Shown: positions 4,391-8,439 of the stretch, one piece after another | Numbering within the stretch: position 1 is the first letter of the stretch | Layout: every line of letters starts with the position of its first letter | From: an uncultured Gemmatimonadota bacterium | GTDB taxonomy: Bacteria; Gemmatimonadota; Gemmatimonadetes; Gemmatimonadales; Gemmatimonadaceae | Direction of reading: 5' to 3' | Length of the DNA stretch: 8,439 nucleotides | Assembly: GCA_903906325.1 (NCBI GenBank) | Contig: CAIVJV010000166.1 | Span: 1-8,439, forward strand | Made by a program: the position numbers and the translations under genes | Notes under the pieces: generated by a model | What the model was told of the DNA's origin: nothing | Databases searched by the model: none | What the model saw: only the letters and a program-made list of their open reading frames with translations

Positions 4391-5485
4391 CTAGCGGCGC
4401 GGGGCCGTCGCGTCGATGAGCCCGGGGATCGGGCGGGTGGCGTGCGCATTGAGCGAGGCATCGTGCCGTACCCCGCGTTCCACGTGGAAGAGCGCCGCCG
4501 CGCCGATCATCGCGGCATTGTCGGTGGCGAGTCGCGGGGTGGGGGCGAAGACCGTCCCTCCGACGACGGCGGCCGCCTCGCGCATCGCCGTCGCGAGGGT
4601 CGTGTTGCACGCGACCCCACCCCCGAGGACGATCCGCGTGCGGCCATGGGCCTTCGCGGCGCGTACGGTCTTCGCGACGAGCGTATCGACGATCGCGTCG
4701 TGGAACCCCCGTGCGATATGCGGGCGGTCGCGGTCGAGGTCATCGCTCCCGCGCACCGCGAGGAGCACCGCGGTCTTGAGTCCGCTGAAGGAGACGTCGT
4801 AGTAGTCGGGGTCGCCGAGCCGCTGCCCGCCGTTGAGCATCGGGCGCGTGAAGCGGAAGCGCGTCGGATCCCCCTCGCGCGCGAGCGCCTCCACATGGCG
4901 ACCGCCGGGGTAGGGGAGCCCCAAGAGCTTCGCGACCTTGTCGAACGCCTCCCCCGCGGCATCGTCCCGCGTGGCGCCGAGGAGGCGATACTGCCCCCAC
5001 GCTTCAACGTCGATCAGGAGGGTGTGGCCTCCCGAGACCAAGAGCGCGGTGAAGGGGGGGACCGCCGCAGGATGCTCGAGTGCGGTCGCGAAGAGATGCC
5101 CCTCCATGTGATGCACCCCGATCACCGGGATCTCGAGCGCCGCGGCCAGCGCCTTGGCGTAGCTCACGCCCACGAGGAGCGCCCCGACGAGCCCCGGCGC
5201 ATGCGTCACCGCGATCGCGTCGATGCCGTGCGGTTCGCCGTTCGCTTTCAGCCTTGAGCCTCCGGCCTTCAGCTGGATGCCTGCCTCGCTCAAGGCTTGT
5301 CGCACCACTGGCACGATCGCCGTGAGATGCTCCCGCGATGCGATCTCCGGCACCACGCCGCCGAAGATCCGATGCACATCCTGCGAGAGGATCACGAGCG
5401 ACTCGAGCCGCGGCGCGGTGGCCGTCCCGCTCACCACCGCGGCGGAGGTCTCGTCACAGGAACTCTCCAGCGCGAGAACGCGCAT
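4391..5485 (-). CDS. tsaD: tRNA N6-adenosine threonylcarbamoyltransferase, with a small insertion
   Basis: TsaD, with TsaB and TsaE, transfers threonylcarbamoyl to A37 of ANN-decoding tRNAs (t6A) in the cytoplasm. The ASKHA-fold landmarks are all present: ALESSCDETSAA (5-16), GGVVPEIASREH (42-53), the metal-binding HMEGH (126-130), LLVSGGHT, DDAAGEAFDKVAKLLGLPYPGG, VSFSGLKT, GGGVACN and the C-terminal ATDNAAMIG aspartate. At 364 residues it is longer than the E. coli protein (337). Much of the excess is at residues 71-87, between the EAGI helix end and the IDAIAVT strand, where about four residues are usual and 17 are present here, including QLKAGGSRLKANG. That segment has codons unlike its surroundings and contains an inverted repeat. 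The active-site motifs are intact, so the enzyme should work. It starts 11 bases after the TlpA-like gene. Confidence 0.96.
   Translation of the reverse strand: MRVLALESSCDETSAAVVSGTATAPRLESLVILSQDVHRIFGGVVPEIASREHLTAIVPVVRQALSEAGIQLKAGGSRLKANGEPHGIDAIAVTHAPGLVGALLVGVSYAKALAAALEIPVIGVHHMEGHLFATALEHPAAVPPFTALLVSGGHTLLIDVEAWGQYRLLGATRDDAAGEAFDKVAKLLGLPYPGGRHVEALAREGDPTRFRFTRPMLNGGQRLGDPDYYDVSFSGLKTAVLLAVRGSDDLDRDRPHIARGFHDAIVDTLVAKTVRAAKAHGRTRIVLGGGVACNTTLATAMREAAAVVGGTVFAPTPRLATDNAAMIGAAALFHVERGVRHDASLNAHATRPIPGLIDATAPRR
5250..5297. repeat. inverted repeat in the tsaD insertion, possible palindromic element
   Basis: AGCCTTGAGC (5250-5259) and its perfect complement GCTCAAGGCT (5288-5297) flank a 28-base spacer. 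The left arm lies in the extra codons of tsaD (residues 71-87, bases 5225-5275) and the right arm in the neighbouring QALSE codons. The whole stretch 5225-5302 uses codons such as CGA, CAA, TTG, GCA, GGA, TCA, AGG and AAA, which are uncommon in the adjacent genes. On the minus strand CTGAAGGC and CTGAAAGC also form an imperfect direct repeat, giving the repeated peptide LKAGG/LKANG. Confidence 0.6.
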
Positions 5486-5496
5486 CGTGGCGTCGC

Positions 5497-6063
5497 TCAG
5501 GGCCGCGGCTCGGCCAACAACCGCTCGAGCTGTGCGATGTTCGCCTCGCTATCCCAGGCCTCGGCGCCGATGCTCCGACGGCGGATCGTCCCGTCGCGCC
5601 CGATGAGGAAGGTCTCGGGGACACCGGTGGTCTGGTAGATCCCCTCGATCCCCTTACTCGCATCATGCAGGAGCTCGAACGAGAGTCCGAGCTCGTCCGC
5701 GAACTCGCGGATCCGCCTCGCGCTGCCCGGGTCGTCCACGCTGACCGCGACGATCTTGAGGCCTTTGGGGCCAAGCCGCTCATGCAGCCGTTGCATGGAG
5801 GGCATCTCCACACGACACGGACCGCACCAGGTCGCCCAGATGTTGAGGAGGACGACCTCACCCTGATAGGCGTCGATCCCCTTGGTCTCCGGCGCGCTGG
5901 CCGCCCCGCTCGCCGCCACCGGGAGCGCCGCAAAGTCCGGCGCCTCCGCCCCGATCTTGAGCGGAAAGAGCTCCGGCGCGAGCCGGACCATCGCCACCGA
6001 GATCCCCACGCCGAGCGCGATGGACGCGCCGAGGATCACCAACCACTGCCTCCGCTCCGTCAT
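5497..6063 (-). CDS. membrane-anchored TlpA/ResA-like thiol-disulfide protein
   Basis: The 188-residue product has one N-terminal membrane segment (about 8-28, LVILGASIALGVGISVAMVR) preceded by two arginines, with no lipobox cysteine or clear cleavage site. It should therefore be anchored with the thioredoxin domain outside the cytoplasm. The redoxin domain starts at IGAEAPDFAAL (37-47). It continues through VVLLNIWATWCGPCRVEMPSM with the CXXC site WCGPC (79-83), and has the cis-proline at about P149 in TTGVPETFLIGRDG. Members of this family reduce disulfides outside the cytoplasm, for example in cytochrome c maturation (ResA/CcmG) or in oxidase assembly (TlpA); which applies here is not shown, since no ccm or res gene lies nearby. 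A low-complexity linker, PVAASGAASAPETKG (48-62), interrupts the domain. ATG 6063 overlaps the rpe stop as ATGA, indicating coupled translation. Confidence 0.92.
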   Translation of the reverse strand: MTERRQWLVILGASIALGVGISVAMVRLAPELFPLKIGAEAPDFAALPVAASGAASAPETKGIDAYQGEVVLLNIWATWCGPCRVEMPSMQRLHERLGPKGLKIVAVSVDDPGSARRIREFADELGLSFELLHDASKGIEGIYQTTGVPETFLIGRDGTIRRRSIGAEAWDSEANIAQLERLLAEPRP

Positions 6064-6734
6064 GCCTGTGCCTGGCAGAGGGCCCGGAGCGCGCGCACTT
6101 CAGCGGCCGGATCAGCCGCCGAGAAGATCGCGTTCCCCGCGACGAAGGTGTCGGCCCCCGCCTGCCAGCAGGGGGTGATCGTCTCGCGCGCGATCCCGCC
6201 GTCGACTTCGAGGACCGCCTTGCTCCCCACGCCATCGAGCATCTGGCGCGCCCGTTGGATCTTCGCCACCGAGCTCGGGATGAAGCGCTGCCCGCCGAAG
6301 CCGGGGTTCACGCTCATGATGAGGAGGAGGTCGATGTCCGCGGCCACCTCGCGGACCGTCTCGAGCGGGGTCGAGGGATTCATCGTCACCCCCGCCATCA
6401 CGCCGAGCTCCTTGATGCGCATCACCTGCCGATGGAGATGCGGCGCCGTCTCCGTGTGGATGGTCAGCGTCGCCGCCCCCGCCTGTACGAATGACTCGAA
6501 GTACTTCTCCGGTTGTTCCACCATCAGGTGCACATCGAGCGGGAGTGTGGTCAGCCGCTTGCAGGTCTCGATCACCTTCGCGCCGAAGGTGAGGTTCGGG
6601 ACGAAGTGCCCGTCCATCACATCCACATGGAGCCAGTCGGCGCCGGCCGCCTCGAGCATCGCGAGCTGCTCGGCGAGCCGCCCGAAGTCGGCGGAGAGGA
6701 GGGAGGGGGCGATGCGCACGGTGCGGGCGGTCAT
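6060..6734 (-). CDS. rpe: ribulose-phosphate 3-epimerase
   Basis: Rpe interconverts ribulose 5-phosphate and xylulose 5-phosphate in the pentose phosphate pathway. The 224-residue TIM barrel has the family landmarks in order: IAPSLLSADF (8-17), LHVDVMDGHFVPNLTFG (35-51) with metal ligands H36 and D38, LDVHLMVEQPE (66-76) with H69, VTMNPSTPLE (116-125), MSVNPGFGGQRFI (140-152), and LEVDGGI (175-181) with D178. D38 and D178 are the acid/base pair in characterised members. I start at ATG 6734, one base after the rsmB stop (TGATATG), because it leads directly into VRIAPSLLSADF. An in-frame ATG at 6785 would add 17 residues lying inside rsmB and unlike the family. A weak GAGGA lies about 10 bases upstream (6745-6749). 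Residue 220 and the terminal CQAQA are unremarkable. Confidence 0.96.
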   Translation of the reverse strand: MTARTVRIAPSLLSADFGRLAEQLAMLEAAGADWLHVDVMDGHFVPNLTFGAKVIETCKRLTTLPLDVHLMVEQPEKYFESFVQAGAATLTIHTETAPHLHRQVMRIKELGVMAGVTMNPSTPLETVREVAADIDLLLIMSVNPGFGGQRFIPSSVAKIQRARQMLDGVGSKAVLEVDGGIARETITPCWQAGADTFVAGNAIFSAADPAAEVRALRALCQAQA

Positions 6735-6735
6735 A

Positions 6736-8064
6736 TCAGGCGGGTCCTCGGCGGAGGCGAGCGGCGAACGAGCCATCGGTCCCATGGCGCTGCGGGAGGA
6801 CGCGCAGACGTCCCGCGTCGAGCACCGTCGCCGGCACCGTGCCGGCGGGCGGGGGATCGAGGGTCCAGTCGGGGTGATCGGCGAGGAACGACTCCACCTG
6901 CGCGTCGTTCTCCTCCGGTTCGAGCGAACAGGTGGAGTATATCAGCAGCCCGCCGGGGGCGACGGCACCGGCGGCCGCACGGAGGATCGCACGCTGCGTC
7001 GCCGCCATCACCGCGAGGTCGGAGGGCTTGAGGCGCCACCGGGCATCGGGGTGCCGCCGGAAGGTCCCGGTTCCGGTGCAGGGGGCGTCGACGAGGACCA
7101 CGTCGCAGGGGGCGAGGGACGCGGCCTCGCGCGCATCGAGGACGATCGGCGTCACCGTCTCGAGCCCGAGCCGCGCGACGGTGTCCTCCACGCGCGTGAG
7201 CCGGAGCTCCGAGCTGTCGGCGGCGATCACCTCGCCCGCGGTACGGGCGAGCTCTACCGCCTTGCCTCCGGGCGCCGCACAGAGGTCGGCCACGCGCGCC
7301 CCAGCAGGGATCGCGGCGTAGCGCACCACCAGGGTCGCGGCGGGGTCCTGCACGAAGCAGTGCCCGTCGCGGAAGGCGGCGAGCCCGCGCAGCGCCGTCC
7401 CCGCACCGAGTTGGATCGAATCAGGGACCAACGGCGCAGCACCGACGGAGATCCCATCGGCCTCGAGCATCGCCTCGAGCTGCTCCCGCACCATGCCCCA
7501 GGGGCGCACGATCATCGGCGCCTCGGTGTTGTTCGCGGCGAGCAGGGCGCGCGTCTCCTCCGCGCCCCACCGCGCCACCCATCGCGCGACGAGCCAGCGT
7601 GGGTGCGAGAACTCGAGGGCCAGCGCATCGATGGGATCGGTCGGCGCGACGGGGAGTAACGCCTCTCGCTCGCGATCCACGCGCCGGAGCACCGCGTTCA
7701 CGAGTTTGCTCGCGCCGAGCCCATGGCGCCGCTTCGCGAGTTCGACCGTCTGCCCGATCGCCGCATAGGGGGGGACACTTCCCATCTCGAGGAGCTGATA
7801 GACGCCGAGCCGCAGGAGATCGACGATCTCGGGATCGAGCTTCGCGAGGCCACCGGTGGTGCGCGGCGCGAGGATCGCGTCGATCCACCCGCGCTTGCGC
7901 AGCATCCCCCAGCAGAGCTCCTGCGTCCAGCGGCGGTCACGCGGGTCGAGCGGGGCGGCGCGCTGGTCGAAGGCGTGATCGAGCAACGCCCCCCCACGCA
8001 CATCGGCCAGCGTCTCGGCGGCGGCGATCCGACTCGGGGTGATCGAGGCGAGGGCGGCGGGCAT
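6736..8064 (-). CDS. rsmB: 16S rRNA (cytosine-967-C5)-methyltransferase
   Basis: RsmB methylates C967 of 16S rRNA using S-adenosylmethionine. The 442-residue length fits the family (about 430-450). Residues 8-130 form the NusB-like RNA-binding domain (SRIAAAETLADV, RRWTQELCWGMLRKR, LLRLGVYQLLEM, KLVNAVLRRVDRE). The linker motif EFSHPRWLVARWVARWG lies at 151-167. The Rossmann methyltransferase domain follows, with the SAM-binding DLCAAPGGK (260-268), DAPCTGTGT (326-334) and STCSLEPEEN (377-386). C379 in the last motif is the expected nucleophile and C329 the second conserved cysteine. ATG 8064 begins 6 bases after the fmt stop, and the order fmt-rsmB is common in bacteria. No Shine-Dalgarno is visible, so translation is probably coupled to fmt. 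Confidence 0.96.
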   Translation of the reverse strand: MPAALASITPSRIAAAETLADVRGGALLDHAFDQRAAPLDPRDRRWTQELCWGMLRKRGWIDAILAPRTTGGLAKLDPEIVDLLRLGVYQLLEMGSVPPYAAIGQTVELAKRRHGLGASKLVNAVLRRVDREREALLPVAPTDPIDALALEFSHPRWLVARWVARWGAEETRALLAANNTEAPMIVRPWGMVREQLEAMLEADGISVGAAPLVPDSIQLGAGTALRGLAAFRDGHCFVQDPAATLVVRYAAIPAGARVADLCAAPGGKAVELARTAGEVIAADSSELRLTRVEDTVARLGLETVTPIVLDAREAASLAPCDVVLVDAPCTGTGTFRRHPDARWRLKPSDLAVMAATQRAILRAAAGAVAPGGLLIYSTCSLEPEENDAQVESFLADHPDWTLDPPPAGTVPATVLDAGRLRVLPQRHGTDGSFAARLRRGPA

Positions 8065-8070
8065 CGGCGC

Positions 8071-8439
8071 TTACGTGGGGAGGTCCCAGCGATCCCCGAC
8101 CTGCACCCCGCGCCCCTGATGCCAGTCGAGGGCGGCGAGCCGCCGCTTCCCGGCGGGGTGCACCGTCTCGACGGCCACCGCGCCGCTCCCGCAGGCGAGG
8201 ATCATCCCCATCTCCCCGATCTCGAGGACCTCGCCCGCCTCGCCGCGTCGATCCGTGATCGGACGCGCCCCGAAGCAGCGGACCTCGATGCCACGCAGCA
8301 CGCCCCACGCGCCAGGCCGGGGGTCGTAGGCCCGGATCGCGCGCGCCACCTGGGTGGCCGGCGCGCGGAAGTCGAGCCGGGCCGCCGCGCGATCGATCTT
8401 CGCGGCATACGTCACGAGTGACTCGTCCTGTGGGGTCTC
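8071..8439 (-). CDS. fmt: methionyl-tRNA formyltransferase, C-terminal part (partial)
   Basis: This is the last 122 residues of a gene that starts beyond the right edge. The open frame runs from the window end with ETPQDESLVTYAAKIDRAAA, matching the conserved QDE-LVTYA-K element that opens the C-terminal domain of Fmt. The rest fits the OB-like C-terminal domain that helps bind initiator tRNA: VARAIRAYDPRPGAWGVLRG, a central strand region, and a closing LAALDWHQGRGVQVGDRWDLPT. The catalytic N-terminal formyltransferase domain (HxSLLP-type motif) lies outside the window and cannot be checked. A GTG at 8415 is an ordinary valine codon inside the domain, not the start. Fmt formylates Met-tRNAfMet for translation initiation. 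It is the first visible gene of the minus-strand operon, whose promoter must lie outside the window. Confidence 0.93.
   Translation of the reverse strand, partial: ETPQDESLVTYAAKIDRAAARLDFRAPATQVARAIRAYDPRPGAWGVLRGIEVRCFGARPITDRRGEAGEVLEIGEMGMILACGSGAVAVETVHPAGKRRLAALDWHQGRGVQVGDRWDLPT

Noticed and set aside
3755..5257. A 500-codon open frame on the plus strand
   Set aside because: Antisense to lgt and tsaD; Glu/Arg/His-rich low-complexity product with no motif or start signal.
6735..6785. An upstream in-frame ATG that would extend rpe by 17 residues
   Set aside because: The extension lies within the end of rsmB and does not resemble Rpe N-termini; ATG 6734 leads directly into the conserved first strand.
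5338..7659. A 773-codon open frame on the plus strand
   Set aside because: It lies antisense to tsaD, the TlpA-like gene, rpe and rsmB, all of which carry clear family motifs. Its translation is Arg/Gly/Pro-rich with no recognisable domain, the usual shadow in GC-rich DNA.
1..8439. CRISPR arrays, tRNA or rRNA genes, transposases, toxin-antitoxin or phage-defence genes
   Set aside because: No regularly spaced repeats, cloverleaf-like segments or relevant protein motifs were found; every long stretch is explained by housekeeping genes.

Overview
The window is GC-rich bacterial chromosome, packed almost wall to wall with housekeeping genes. No transposase, integrase, CRISPR array, tRNA, rRNA or phage gene is visible. 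Most codons end in G or C. The gene content and order (fmt-rsmB-rpe-tlpA-like-tsaD-lgt facing a HAD-CYTH-acpS cluster) and the DUF6941-like protein suggest a Gemmatimonadota-type bacterium. That placement is inference from gene content and memory of such genomes, not a database result.

Layout. Bases 1-68 are the tail of a plus-strand gene that begins outside the window. Its stop codon interlocks with that of a minus-strand gene for a small DUF6941-like protein (65-490). A 46-base divergent gap (491-536) carries two back-to-back promoters, each with a TANNNT -10 hexamer exactly 7 bases upstream of an ATG, which points to leaderless mRNAs. From 537 a plus-strand operon of five genes runs with an overlap at every junction: EamA/DMT transporter, HAD phosphatase, CYTH-domain protein, a 168-residue protein I do not recognise, and holo-ACP synthase (acpS). 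It ends at 3578, again sharing a palindromic four-base stop with the convergent gene. From 8439 back to 3575 a minus-strand operon reads fmt (C-terminal part), rsmB, rpe, a membrane-anchored TlpA-like thioredoxin, tsaD and lgt, with gaps of at most 12 bases or overlaps.

How the genes fit together. The minus operon combines translation (formylation of initiator tRNA, 16S rRNA m5C methylation, tRNA t6A synthesis) with carbon metabolism (ribulose-phosphate epimerase) and envelope maturation (extracytoplasmic thioredoxin, lipoprotein diacylglyceryl transfer). The plus operon joins a transporter and two phosphate-chemistry enzymes with activation of acyl carrier protein.

The most unusual feature is in tsaD. 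A stretch of codons atypical for this region (about 5225-5302) adds about 13 residues to the protein and contains a perfect 10-base inverted repeat. It looks like a small palindromic repeat that entered the gene in frame. I did not find a new multi-gene system; the rest of the window is ordinary core genome.
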